Source: Mesorhabditis belari
Lineage: Eukaryota; Nematoda; Chromadorea; Rhabditida; Rhabditidae
Reading direction: 5' to 3'
Assembly (NCBI GenBank): GCA_958450365.1
Contig: CAUEEP010000922.1
Span: forward strand, 1,488,001-1,552,000
DNA: 64,000 nucleotides
A program made the position numbers and the translations under genes. Of the stretch, positions 1 through 10,182 are shown in pieces (within the stretch, counting starts at the first letter, position 1; every line of letters begins with the position of its first letter). A model generated the notes under the pieces. It was given only the letters and a program-made list of their open reading frames with translations. It ran no database searches and had not been told where the DNA came from.

Positions 1-45
1 GTACTCTAAACGTACTCTAAACGTACTCTAAACGTACTCTAAACG
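1..45. repeat. 11-bp tandem repeat
   Basis: Four copies of the 11-mer GTACTCTAAAC start at the first base, so the array probably continues to the left of the window. A degenerate fifth copy follows. Confidence 0.9.
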
Positions 46-192
46 TACTACCTACTCTAAAATGCTTTAAAAGTCTCAAAGATTTTTTTAAAGCAATCCA
101 GGCATACATCTAGACACCGTATTCGACAAAGTTATTCAAGGCTATCGTTAATTTATCGTTAAGCTAAGCGAGGCAAAGCGAAGACTAAGCTT

Positions 193-902
193 TTGGGTTG
201 TCCAGTTACTATTTTGTAAATTTCTCAAGATATCGAACAGATTTATATGAGTGTTATATATCATTCGAAAGCTGAAGATCTCCTCTACATTTTGGAATAA
301 AAACGTTTTTGAATTCATTCAACTTTTGGGGAAATTGACTGCACAAAGGGAGAGGTAGCTTTCAAAAAAAAAAACCCATTCCAACTTAGCTATTCCTCAA
401 GTTTTATGGTGTAAAATAACCGCCCAGAAAAGAAAAGATGCTCTGAACTTGTTATATTTAAAAAAAAGTTGTATTGATATATCTATTGGCCAAACACCAA
501 ACGGTTAATCCAATTTGAGCGAAGCCAAAACTTGATCCAAAGGCACCTTCTCCATTTTTTGGCCACCTCTTCTTCTGTGCAGTCAATTTGCCCAAAAGCT
601 GAACAAATTCAAAAACCTTTTTATATCAAAATGTAGAGGAGATCTTCAGCTTTCGAATAATATAACTCGACAACCCAATTGCTTTGATTTAAAGCTGGGT
701 TTGGCTTCGATTCTTGGACTCAAATAAATCAATTGCAATTAGACAACCCTTGGACTGAATTAGAACATTCTTATAAGTATCCTTGTTGTGTTTCTTTCAG
801 TTTATATCTCCTTACTTGAAAGCTTTTGTTTCATAAATCGCTTTAGTCACATGTCGATTCACAGAATAATAAAAAACGCGCATTCATAACAGGACAACCC
901 AA
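193..902. mobile_element. Mariner-like non-autonomous element with long inverted repeats
   Basis: The left end TTGGGTTGTCCAGTT (193-207) is answered by an inverted AACAGGACAACCCAA (888-902), 14 of 15 matching. The next bases of the right end, read inward (about ATGAATGCGCGTTTT), resemble the terminus of the mariner at 18,690 (TTAGGTTGTCC then AATGCGTGTTTT). Inside, 195-360 and about 540-680 form a second, longer imperfect inverted repeat ending in GACAACCC. No transposase frame is visible. It lies in a PIEZO intron. The outer boundaries are an inference: there may be one element or two nested ones. Confidence 0.6.
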
Positions 903-1038
903 TATTTCTGAGTGTTTGAGTGGTTCAAATGAAAGAAAAAAAAACCGATTTCGCGTAGTTTCGCGTAGTTTTTGTCTACTTCTTTTAAAATAAGCAAATT
1001 ATTACCAAATTATGACCGAAATTCAATTTCAAATTTAC

Positions 1039-4000
1039 CATAATCGTGAGCAATCTGTACTGATAGACGGCGAGTTGATAGAAAATGAGTAAAACGATCG
1101 GCTGCACGAGTTCCGGCCAATACCATGTGTGAGTCACCTAGAAATTTGTGGATTTGATCAAATTTTCGATCACCATATTGTTCATACGAGCAAAAATGGA
1201 AATAAGTAGACGGATTTTGAGTTAACAATCAATTTCTAATGTCTGAATAACCTTTGGATAAATAAAACGATCACATCGAAAGTGGACGAGGCGATTGAGG
1301 CCAAAGATTCTGAAATTTAGCATAGATAAAAGGGAAATGTCTGTCCGTTCGAGTTCTCCGTGCAAGCTCTCGAGATTTAAATGATTTTTAGTGATTAGGC
1401 TGTAGCTATGCATCTAGAATTATGTAGATATGCATCTAGAACTTCATTTTTGTAAAAAAGCAAAAGTCATGAGAGAGGGGGAGTCGAACCCGGGTCCTGT
1501 GGCTTGTAGACCAGAGCCCTCCCGACTACACCACGAGGACAACGACGACCTCCCGGAAAAACTCCCTCTTAATCGACTGCACCAGTCAATTTAATCAATT
1601 ATCCAATCAAATATCAAATTTAATCAATTACCCAATTGATCCCATGCACTTTCTTGCTTAAATTCACGTGCCAGAGAGTTCACGTTTACAGCACAAAGTA
1701 CACAAAGTACAACACAAAGTAAACAAAGTAAACCAAGTACACAAAGTACATAAAGTACAAAAAGTACTCAAAGTACACAAAGTTACCTTGCCCAAAACGT
1801 TTCCGGTTTAATGAAACGATGAACAGCCGGCATTTGATATGAATGAAGGATTGAGAGATGCAAAAATGAATAAACGATGAAGAAAAGGCGAAGTTTTGCA
1901 AATTCCTAAAAATTTTATTTCAATTACGAGTCGATTCTTTCAACGAAAACTTGTCTTCCCAATTTTCGATTCAATGCCCATCGCAAGAACACAAAGAAAT
2001 ATCCGAGAAAATAGGGGAAACTTGTCTAAAATTTCGGCATTATTTGAAAGAACTACGGCTGCTTTACGATCGACGGATAGATGAATCCACAAATGACGAG
2101 TGCGATCAAGAAAACGCAATTCTGAAGCGTTTCCGCGACTTTCGTCTCCGAGTTGAACGATTCGCTCATCTGAATTCTTGTTTTTAAGTTAAAGACCGAA
2201 AAAAACCCTTCGAAAATTGCCGATTTCAAAGAATTTCTTCTGCTGAAAGCGTTTCATCAGATACAATCTAAAAAAAATGATTTGATTAATGGCTTTAGTT
2301 CTTGGCTGGCTTTGAATGGCTCTAGCTGAATGGCTCTAGCTCTAGCTGGGCTCTAGCTGAATGGCTCTAGCTCTAGCTGGGCTCTAGCTGAATGGCTCTA
2401 GCTCTAGCTGGGCTCTAGCTTTAGCTGAAACGCTCTAGCTCTAGCTGAATGGCTCTAGCTTTAGCTGAATGGCTCTAGCTCTAGCTGAAGGGTTCTAGCT
2501 CTACTTCTTGAACATTTTTGTCTGAAACTACTCGAGTAGTACTAGACTTGTATCGGCTAGTAAGTAGCTTCTATTCCCCTTAGCGTCTATTTCCCTTAGC
2601 GTCCATTCCCCTTAGCGTCTATTTCCCTTAGCGTCTATTCCCCTTAGCGTCTATTTCCCTTAGCGTCTATTTCCCTTAGAAGAAACCCAAAGTCAAGCCA
2701 ATCAGCCAGGAATAGAGCTAGCTTTTGACCTGGTTGATTTGTCTCTTGGCCTTGGCCTGTCCCAGCTTAAGCTGATCTAGCCTAGCCTGCCTAGATCTAG
2801 CCCAGAGTTGGAAACAATCTTAACTAGCAAAAAGTGTCAAGAACCTCTAGTACTTGACCCAGCAACTCTCACCTCAACACCAACAATCCGGTGATCGCAA
2901 AAACGATGTGCTTGAGAAAAATTTGAGACAAAAGTTGGCCAGGGGAACTGAAAATTGGTTTTAGGCTCAATTCAGAAAGCATAAACTTGAAATCATATCT
3001 CGTCACCCCGATTTGCACCATTAGTCGCTCAACTTTTCTACCTAAACAAATAGATTACTCAATTCACACTCAATTGCTTACATTTCTGAGAGTAGAGATC
3101 GAAATTCGAGCTGAACCACGGAAGCGCATTGTAGATCAAATCAGCGAAAGATAAGAGGCCCGAGAAAGTGAAGAGAAGGCCAAGGTACTTGTAGGGCTGG
3201 CCTGAAAGAAGTTGTAAGAGTTGCAGTCATTGATACACTTAGGCAAGTACAGGGTCCAGATCCTAGGACTTAACTCAAGCTAGGTCAGAGTCAGGGCCAG
3301 GGTCAGAGCTTGAGTCTGGGCCTAAGCCTGAGCTTGAGCCTGGGCCTAAGTCTGAGCTTGAGCCTGAGCCTAAGCCCGAGCTTGAGCCTGGGCCTAAACC
3401 TGAGCTTGAGCCTGGGCTTAAGCCTGAGCTTGAGTCTGGGCCTAAGCCTGAGCCTGAGCTTGAGTTTGAGCCTGACTTCTGGTAGGTTCAGGGAACCAGT
3501 CTTGCAACAAAGTCAGGTAATCAGATCCAGTACAGCCAAATAAGATCCTGGTCAGAAGCCAGACTCGTTTTGCATTGTTCGTAGCTGTTCGTAAGCCAGT
3601 ACATAGGCCAGGCTTGCTCCAGGACCTGGAACAACCCTGGCTAGACATCTATTTCACTACTGTCAATATCTATCTATCTAGACTGTTCTAAGAGGTAAAA
3701 CCAAGCTAGGCCAAGCCAAGCCAAAGCTTAGTTTGATTTCTGATCGGTTTAGATAATATTTAGATAATATATATTAGAATCGGTTTGGCTAGGAGCCAGT
3801 CAAGCCAATGGCCATCTTCCCGGTTGAACCGGCTCTGAACTGGCTTTGAACTGGCTTTAAACCGGCTTTGCTCAGCCTCTAGCCAGCAGTTAAGTCAAGA
3901 TTGACTTCATCTTGATCAATCTTGATTTCAAAATGTTTTTCGAGCTGTTGATCATCGACTTCATCATCCCGTGATTTCACCGGAAATCTCCACCCTCACT

Positions 4001-5007
4001 CATCCATTTCTCCATGCATTTTTCACCTTTCAAACCAGCTTATCCCTTTTTTTCAAAAGTCGAAAAAAAGAAAAAAAGAAAAAAAGAAAATGCTCTTTTC
4101 TGTGTAAACTTTGTCATTTTTTTCTTGCAATGACCTGTTCTTAGATCAAATTTCCGAAACAGCCTCGTGAAAGCAAAAAGCAAAAAAAAAATCGAGGAAT
4201 TTGAGGATAAGTCTTAAGAAAAACCCCTCAAAATGATCATTGAGTTCTAGGGATTCAAATTTCAAATTCCCACAAAAATCACACCCTTTGTGAGGTGAGA
4301 AATCGAAGTGAGTCAAGTGTTTCGAATGATCAACTTCAGATCAGCTTGCCGATAAGCAAAAGAGATCAGCTTGCCGTAAGCCGAGTAAGTGTGCCCCTTC
4401 TGGTTCATTGACGTGGTTCATTTACCCGAGCAATCAAATTTCTTAAGGAAAATTGACTTTTTCTAATGACAAACCTTTTGTTTCCACATTTGTCGTGACG
4501 AAAAGCGGGATTCCGACCAGAAACAGTACATAAATGTACACCAAAACGGAGACATTGAAAGCAATAGCTGAAAATTGACAGCAGAGCTTGCAGAGCTTTA
4601 GCAGAGCTTGCAGAGCTTGCTTGCAGAGCTTGCAGAGCTTGCAGAGCTTTAGCAGAGCTTGCAGAGCTTTAGCAGAGCTTGTAGAGCTTTAGCAGAGCTT
4701 GCAGAGCTTTAGCAGAGCTTGCAGAGCTTGCAGAGCTTGCAGAGCTTGCAGAGCTTTAGCAGAACTTGTAGAGCAAACTTGCTCTAGCAGAACTTACAGA
4801 GCAAACTTGCTCTAGCAGAACTTGGAAAACAATCAAAAACTTACCTAAAACCAAAATGATTGGTAATAAAATGTGATAGAGAGCGAAATTTTGATCCAAC
4901 AAAAAGCTCGGCTCTTTTCTTTTGCTTTTCGGCTTTGATGGATCCATTTTGTGAGGGATTATGACATTACTTTTTGATCTGAAATTAATACAACTCTTGG
5001 AACTCAT
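1039..5007 (-). CDS. pezo-1: PIEZO mechanosensitive cation channel, N-terminal part (runs off left edge)
   Basis: Ten exons (minus strand, high to low): 5007-4845, 4567-4475, 3201-3082, 3041-2873, 2267-2207, 2169-2068, 2025-1951, 1905-1787, 1309-1252 and 1137-1039. All have GT-AG junctions and compatible phases, giving 353 codons without a stop. PIEZO forms trimeric stretch-gated cation channels in the plasma membrane. The match to the PIEZO N-terminus is collinear: first membrane pair (residues about 38-80), the conserved IGVTRYDF (136-143; vertebrate IGVTRLDL), a membrane pair containing FIYPS, HSYQMP then FWAR (about 283-301), and WYWPEL (about 325-330). PIEZO proteins exceed 2,000 residues, so most of the gene lies left of base 1. 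ATG at 5007 directly follows TTCTAG, a possible SL acceptor; ATG at 4947 is an alternative. Exons 5 to 8 are separated by introns of only 37-45 bases. Confidence 0.88.
1470..1541 (-). tRNA. tRNA-like sequence, probably pseudogene (PIEZO intron 8)
   Basis: On the minus strand there is an A box (TGGTGTAGTCGG) and a B box (GGGTTCGACTCC) at tRNA spacing. The acceptor ends do not pair and the anticodon stem has mismatches with an 8-base loop, so the anticodon is unclear. It is a tRNA pseudogene or the head of a SINE, not a functional tRNA. Confidence 0.45.
1690..1785. repeat. Tandem repeat of ACAAAGTAC-like units
   Basis: About ten degenerate 9-10 bp units ending at the donor side of PIEZO intron 8. 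Confidence 0.8.
2305..2506. repeat. GGCTCTAGCT minisatellite in PIEZO intron 4
   Basis: Alternating short units of GGCTCTAGCT and CTAGCTGAAT, mostly AluI-type AGCT words. The array fills the middle of the 605-base intron 4. Confidence 0.85.
2568..2682. repeat. 16-bp minisatellite (CCTTAGCGTCTATTTC)
   Basis: About seven copies of a 16-mer with a C/T-rich end, also inside PIEZO intron 4 and unrelated in sequence to the neighbouring AGCT array. Confidence 0.85.
3306..3475. repeat. GAGCTTGAGCCTGGGCCTAA minisatellite, copy 1 (PIEZO intron 2)
   Basis: Units of about 12/24 bp built on GAGCTTGAGCCTGGGCCTAA. The array and its right-hand flank back to PIEZO exon 3 (3,127-3,305) recur at 6,292-6,707. 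Confidence 0.88.
4582..4795. repeat. GCAGAGCTT(TA) minisatellite in PIEZO intron 1
   Basis: About twenty units alternating GCAGAGCTT and GCAGAGCTTTA (9-11 bp). It occupies most of the 277-base first intron of the PIEZO gene. Confidence 0.88.
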
Positions 5008-5233
5008 CTAGAATTGTTTATTTGATCATTTCAGGTAAAGAGTGATCATTTAAATGAAAGGATTGAGGTAAAAAGAAACCAATTTGTCGCACAAACAACT
5101 GCTGAATGAGAGGTGTGATTGGGGAGGGAAAAAGGGACCAAAGTCATGAACTAATGTGTTTTGAATGCATGGGCAAAATAGTAGGCTTTATTTATAGACC
5201 AGTCGATAAACCCTGGGTTTTCTCCGCTGAAGA

Positions 5234-5306
5234 TGTAGCCGTTTTGGCGCAGTTAGAAGCGCGCTTGTTTAGGGTCCGCACCAACCGGGTTCGACCCCTC
5301 GTAATG
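5234..5306 (+). tRNA. tRNA-like sequence, probable pseudogene
   Basis: A box TTGGCGCAGTTAGAAGCGCG (as in Met or Trp tRNAs) and B box GGGTTCGACCCC are present at tRNA spacing. The acceptor stem and anticodon stem do not form, and AGG lies in the expected anticodon region. It lies 0.2 kb upstream of the PIEZO start on the opposite strand. Confidence 0.4.
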
Positions 5307-5446
5307 CCACTGAATCTTGGCTTTTTAGTTTTTTATTTTAAATGGCACAACTAGAATATATTCTAGAATAACTAGACTATATAGAAAGGTTTCCTAAAGA
5401 AGTTTTAGCTTTATTGGTCGAAACAGAGCCGAGAAAATGCTTGTAC

Positions 5447-5866
5447 AGACAGACAGACAGATAGATAGACAGATAGACAGACAGATAGACAGATAGACAG
5501 ACAGAAAGACAGATAGACAGACAGATAGACAGATAGACAGACAGATAGACAGACAGATAGACAGACATATAGACAGACAGACAGACAGACAGATAGACAG
5601 ACAGATAGACAGACAGATAGACAGACAGACAGACAGACATACAAACAAACAGACACAACAAAAAGGGGAAGCGGGAAAGAGAGGGAGAAGGGAAGGGGGA
5701 AGGGGAAAAGACAGACAGATAGACAGACAGACAGATCGACAGCCAGATAGACAGACAGCCAGATAGAGAGATAGACAGATAGACAGATAGACAGACAGAC
5801 AGACAGCCAGATAGACAGATAGACAGATAGACAGATAGACAGACAGACAGATAGACAGACAGAGTT
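5447..5866. repeat. GACA/GATA simple repeat
   Basis: Two blocks of ACAG(AC/AT)AG tetranucleotide repeat (5,447-5,640 and 5,708-5,866) split by about 60 bases of A/G-rich sequence. All frames are open on the minus strand, giving meaningless LSVCLSV-type proteins. Confidence 0.95.
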
Positions 5867-6291
5867 TGTCTATCTAGACAAACTCTTCTTTTATAAATGT
5901 TACATCCGAAAAGGAACAAAAATTCTTGTTAATTTCTTGTTAATTTTCGGACGTCTGAAACTAAATGAATTTTTCAAATTTGAATTACCCTTAAATGCAA
6001 ATGAGTAATAGTAAATCTAAAGTAATAACCTAAATACTTATTTAGACACCTATTTTGGCGATAAACCTTTTAAAAAAGTTAGCCTTATTTTTAGATTCGG
6101 AATCAGCGCGAAACTTGGATTAGTTTATACCAAAAATTCGACCTCAATTTGTTAGCTCTTTGTTTTTATTTTGTTTTTGCTTTGGTCACAAACTGAATGA
6201 GAAGAATCTCGTTCACTAGAAGGAGTGTGTTTACATTTTTGAGCATAAAGTAAATCTAGCTCTATAGTAAAGGCAAAAGAGAAAAAAAACA
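5867..6291. other. Unannotated intergenic stretch
   Basis: AT-rich sequence in which I see no exon, RNA gene or clear repeat. Confidence 0.5.
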
Positions 6292-6369
6292 AGCATTGTA
6301 GATCAAATGAGCGAAAGATAAGAGGCCCGAGAAAGTGAAGAGAAGGGAAAGGTACTTGTAGGGTTGGCC
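6292..6369 (-). pseudogene. Duplicated partial PIEZO exon 3
   Basis: This stretch matches 3,127-3,201, the first two thirds of PIEZO exon 3, and still reads GQPYKYL-type residues in the same frame. The splice acceptor TTTCAG of the real exon is TTTCGG here and the match stops abruptly at 6,292, so it cannot serve as an exon. It sits about 1.3 kb upstream of PIEZO exon 1 in the same orientation. Confidence 0.75.
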
Positions 6370-6707
6370 CGAAAGAAGTTGCAGGAGTTGCAGTCATTGA
6401 TACACTTAGGCAAGTACAGGGTCCGGATCCTAGGACTTAACTCAAGCTAGATCAGAATCAGGGCCAGGGTCAGAGCTTGAGCCTGGGCCTAAGCCTGAGC
6501 TTGGGTCTGGGCCTAAGCCTGAGCTTGAGCCTGGGCCTAAGTCTGAGCTTGAGCCTGGGCCTAAGCCTGAGCCTGAGCCTGGGCCTAAGCCCGAGCTTGA
6601 GCCTGGGCCTAAGCCTGAGCTTGAGCCTGGGCCTAACACTGAGCTTGAGCCTGGGCCTAACACTGAGCTTGAGTCTGGGCCTAAGCCCGAGCTTGAGCCT
6701 GGGCCTA
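6370..6707. repeat. GAGCTTGAGCCTGGGCCTAA minisatellite with flank, copy 2
   Basis: 6,370-6,470 matches the PIEZO intron 2 sequence next to exon 3. 6,471-6,707 is a longer version of the same 24-bp array as at 3,306-3,475, here with more regular 24-mers. Confidence 0.88.
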
Positions 6708-6820
6708 AGCCTTTTCGGACTTTTAAAAATTAGACTAAAAACTAAAACTAAAAGTTTAAAACTTCAAAAACAAATAGAAAAAAGAAAAAGAAAATTTTTG
6801 AAATGACTAGAAGTTTCAAT

Positions 6821-7141
6821 CTAAGTAAAAATCTGAGTGTTGATCTTGTTGAGACAGTGTGTGTTGTGGCCAATGAGGAGTTGATGGATCTTGTTGTTTG
6901 GAATGGAAAGAGAAAGGAATGAGAGACACGAAGAGAAAGGGGGGGAATTGAGAAAAGAGACCACAAGGGAGATCAGATCCTCAGCCATAACCCCAGCCAA
7001 TTCTCCGTCAAAGAAAAGCGTCAAAAAATCTCTCTGTGAAAGCTTTGCTTTTCCAACAGCTGACTTTAAAAAAGAGACACAGTCTTGAAAGCGTTTTTCC
7101 AGTTGTTTCAATAAATTGCTGGGCCTAGTACACGGTGACAC
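6821..7141 (-). CDS. Unrecognised open frame (106 codons)
   Basis: The first ~50 residues (with LLKQLEKRFQDC and FFDGELAGVMAEDL) have a mixed, protein-like composition; the rest is low-complexity serine/leucine. A possible acceptor (GTGTACTAG) lies inside the start of the frame and a weak GTCTCT donor follows DLISLV. I do not recognise a family, and it could be one exon of a lost or unfinished gene or chance. Confidence 0.2.
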   Translation of the reverse strand: MSPCTRPSNLLKQLEKRFQDCVSFLKSAVGKAKLSQRDFLTLFFDGELAGVMAEDLISLVVSFLNSPPFSSCLSFLSLSIPNNKIHQLLIGHNTHCLNKINTQIFT

Positions 7142-7142
7142 A

Positions 7143-7202
7143 CAATGGAGGAGATGGAGGAGATGGAGGAGATGGAGGAGATGGAGGAGATGGAGGAGAT
7201 AT
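7143..7202. repeat. GGAGAT hexamer repeat
   Basis: Tandem GGAGATGGA units, about ten hexamers. Confidence 0.9.
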
Positions 7203-7353
7203 GGATAAGGTCAATGGATAAGATATGGACTAGATAAGCACAAGCTCCTCATGTTTAGGTAATTGAATGTTTTGAGAAAAATCGAGATCGTTTTTTCAGT
7301 TGTAAGCACAAAAATAGAACTCCCAGTGAAGTAAAAAGGTTGGTTTATGGGAT

Positions 7354-7368
7354 TTGGGTAATTAAACC
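7354..7368 (-). other. SL1-like motif
   Basis: Fifteen bases complementary to the start of the nematode SL1 leader (GGTTTAATTACCCAA on the minus strand). No Sm site or SL-RNA-like stems follow. Confidence 0.5.
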
Positions 7369-7929
7369 AGTCTAACTTGGTAATGAAAGCGCAGTTGTAC
7401 AGCTGGATGGATCAAGATCGATCTTTTTCTCTAATTGAGCGGAATCAAGTGCTCGTTTTTCAGTAATCAACACAAAAATAGGACTCCCAGCCAAGTAAAA
7501 AGGTTGGTTTTAAGGCTTGGATGAGGGAAAAGAATGATTATTTTAAGAATTGGTTGGGAATCCTGGAAACAACATCTTCGAGAACTTATCAAATACTGTA
7601 AACATTCTAATAGAAGAGCTGACTCTTCGATTTTTCAATGTTCCTCTAAAATTCTATTTCATGTCGAGCTACAGTAGCTCCAAATTCTAAAGAGCTTAGT
7701 GTTTTTGAGGGATTTTATCTGTTTTCGACGTCATTAAGCTTTTTTTTTTCTTTGAAATTCTTTAAAAACTTGATCATTTTGCTATTTGAGAGTTGAGAAA
7801 TTGAAAAAATGAAAGATTTGATCTAAAGGAAGCTCTTGAAATAAATAAAATACTTGCAAAAGTTTCTATTTTAAACTCCAAGATCTTTTCTTGCGATTAG
7901 TTTCATTTTTCTGTTGACTGAAACTTGAT

Positions 7930-9030
7930 CTAGCCGCTAAAAGCTGCGAATGGTAAATAAAATGTTTATTTTATAAAGGAGGGATCTAAATTCGAGTTTG
8001 GTATGAACTAGAGGAAGAAGATTGACATTTGACGGAGATTGGGTAATTAAACCAATCCACAAAAAAAACTTAATCCCAAGAGTTGGGTTGAATGGCCTGG
8101 CCTGTTTAGCTCTAGAACTCGACTTTCAATTGTCAGATCGACTTGGGGTTAGTTTTAAAATGATCCTTTTGAAATTTGGTTATAGAAAAGTACAATTTAT
8201 TTTGTATACTTTAATGTAAGAACATAGAGGAAATTTGAGTCAAAGTTGAACTATCTACCTGGATAAGTCGATCAGCTTAAATGGCCTAGAACTCGAGCTA
8301 TAGAAGCTGAATCAACTTATGGTTAATTTTATTGGAATTCTCATTAAATTTGGTCATAGAAAAGTCAAATTTGTTTTGTAGACTCTTTAATAAAAACATA
8401 GAGAAAATTTGAGTCAAAGTTGACCTTTCAGATAGGAGTCTCGGAGTTCGGAGACCCGTCCAAATTCCGTGGTGAGTCCCGGACTTTCCTGTTTTACTCT
8501 ATAACTCGACTTCCAATTGTCAGATCGACTTCAGATTGGTTTTAAAATAATCCTCATGAAATTGGTTATAGAAAACCACAATTTACTTAGTACACTCTAG
8601 TGTAACAACATAGAGAAAATCCGTGTCAAAGTTGAACTACCTACCTGGAAAAGTCGATCAGCTTGGATGGTCTAGAACTCGAGGTATAGACGCTCAATCA
8701 ACTTATGGTTGGTTTTATTGGAATTCTCATTAAATTTGGCTATAGAAAAGTAGCATTTGTTTTGTAGACTTTTGTAGACTCACCGATAAAAACATAGAGA
8801 ATGTTGTTTGCTGGGAGATATTTTTCTCTTGTCGGTTCAATTGCCCAAGTTTACAAGCCCAAACTAAAAGCTGCGAATGGTAAATAAAATCTTTAGTTTA
8901 TAAAGGATAGATCTAAATTCGAGTTTGGTATGAACTCGAGGAAGAAGATTGACATTTGACGGAGATTGGGTAATTAAACCAATCCACAAAAAGACTTGAT
9001 CTTGGGTTGAATGGGCTGGGAGATGTTTTC
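7930..9030. repeat. Mosaic of degenerate ~150-200 bp repeats
   Basis: Blocks at 7,938-8,285, 8,286-8,430, 8,480-8,790 and 8,868-9,010 share segments, including GCTGCGAATGGTAAATAAAA, TTGTCAGATCGACTT and AAGTCGATCAGCTT, in the same order with gaps. SL1-like motifs occur at 8,039, 8,834 and 8,966. No exon is visible. Confidence 0.75.
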
Positions 9031-9273
9031 TCTTGTACGGTTGAATTGCTCAAGTCACCTACAGTTTACCAGTCAAAAATATGCCTTACTATCAATCGAT
9101 TAGAGACTAAATTGCAATATTCAAAAGAAAAAATTCAAATTAAAAACGAATACTCCAAAAAAGCTGTGTACTAGATCAGAAAATCGGATTTTTGCCGGCA
9201 AATCTTTCTTTGATTCTCTTGTTTTCTTTCTTAAACAAGCCTTTCCCCAAATAGTTATTGAGGAATTAAACTA

Positions 9274-9628
9274 CCGTATTTACTCTATTAGTGGGGTCCT
9301 CTCTAATAGTGGGGTCGTCTGGAGGGGGGTTGAAAAAATAGTGGGGTCCTCTCTAATATTGGTAACGAAAGTGATACATCAATTGTTGATCTCTTGGATT
9401 AGTTCTTTTACTGTTTGTTAATGTTTTGTTACGGTTAAAGCTAAATAAAATATGAAGCCAAACTTGTTTTGTCAAGAATTTCGGAGAAAAATTGATATCT
9501 TTTCAATTTAAAACTTTGGTTTTATGTTCTTTTAAATTTCTCTAATAGTGGGGTCCTCTCTAATAGTGGGGTCGTCTGGAAGGGGATTGAAAAAATAGTG
9601 GGGGACCCCACTAATAGAGTAAATACGG
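9274..9628. mobile_element. MITE with CCGTATTTACTC terminal inverted repeats
   Basis: Ends CCGTATTTACTCTATTAG and the inverted CTAATAGAGTAAATACGG are flanked by TA on both sides. Each terminus is followed by GTGGGGTCCTCTCTAATAGT-like subrepeats. At 355 bp with no coding frame, TA duplication suggests mobilisation by a Tc1/mariner/pogo-type transposase (inference). Confidence 0.8.
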
Positions 9629-9775
9629 TAATCCAAAAACAAAAACAAACTCCATCAATTCTTTAAGAGATTCTACAATTCTACAATTCTACAAGTTCAA
9701 AGTTTGTTCAAACATTTCTCAATGTTTCCTCATTTCAGTTTTTTTTCTCTTCAAAGCTCCAAAGTGTTCCTTCAA

Positions 9776-9834
9776 ACCAAAGGAAATGCCAAAGGGAATA
9801 GCCAAAGAAAATAGCCAAAGGAAATAGCCAAAAT
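9776..9834. repeat. GCCAAAGGAAATA tandem repeat
   Basis: Four to five degenerate 13-bp units. Confidence 0.75.
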
Positions 9835-10098
9835 CGTATGCAAATTGAAGTTTTTTGAGGAGATTCGAATGTGAAGAGATTTCACGGGAAATGGCTTTAA
9901 AAAGGAAGAGAAACTTAGAAAAAACTTGGATTTGAGTTTTGCACTTGCGAGATTCGAGTTTTTCAGTTGGATCGCTAAGTATTTCAAGTTGCAAATGATG
10001 TTTGTAAATGATTTACATTGTTTCTAAGTTCAAATACTTTACATTTCCATCAGAAATCTTTTATCTGAAATGTTTTTATGAAAAACAAAAGCAAAAAA

Positions 10099-10169
10099 GC
10101 GGCACCGGGAATCGAACCCTGATCTTCTGGGTGGGAGCCGAAAGCGTTATCCACTAGGCCACCAACGCG
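10099..10169 (-). tRNA. tRNA-like gene, Arg-type body with CCC in the anticodon loop
   Basis: Minus strand: A box GTGGCCTAGTGGATAA and B box AGGGTTCGATTCC. Body segments resemble tRNA-Arg (GTGGCCTA, CAGAAGAT), but the loop CTCCCAC gives anticodon CCC (Gly). The anticodon stem has one or two mismatches and the acceptor stem pairs poorly, so it is probably a pseudogene or SINE head. Confidence 0.5.
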
Positions 10170-10182
10170 TCTTTTCCTGCCT

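Noticed and set aside
1896..2187. Plus-strand frame resembling Mediator subunit MED30 (CLKFRHYLKELRLLYDRR)
   Set aside because: The opposite strand contains three consecutive PIEZO exons with matching splice phases at the same place. The plus frame lacks splice context and is the antisense shadow.
5377..5919. 180-codon frame rich in CLSVYLS
   Set aside because: Translation of the GACA/GATA repeat.
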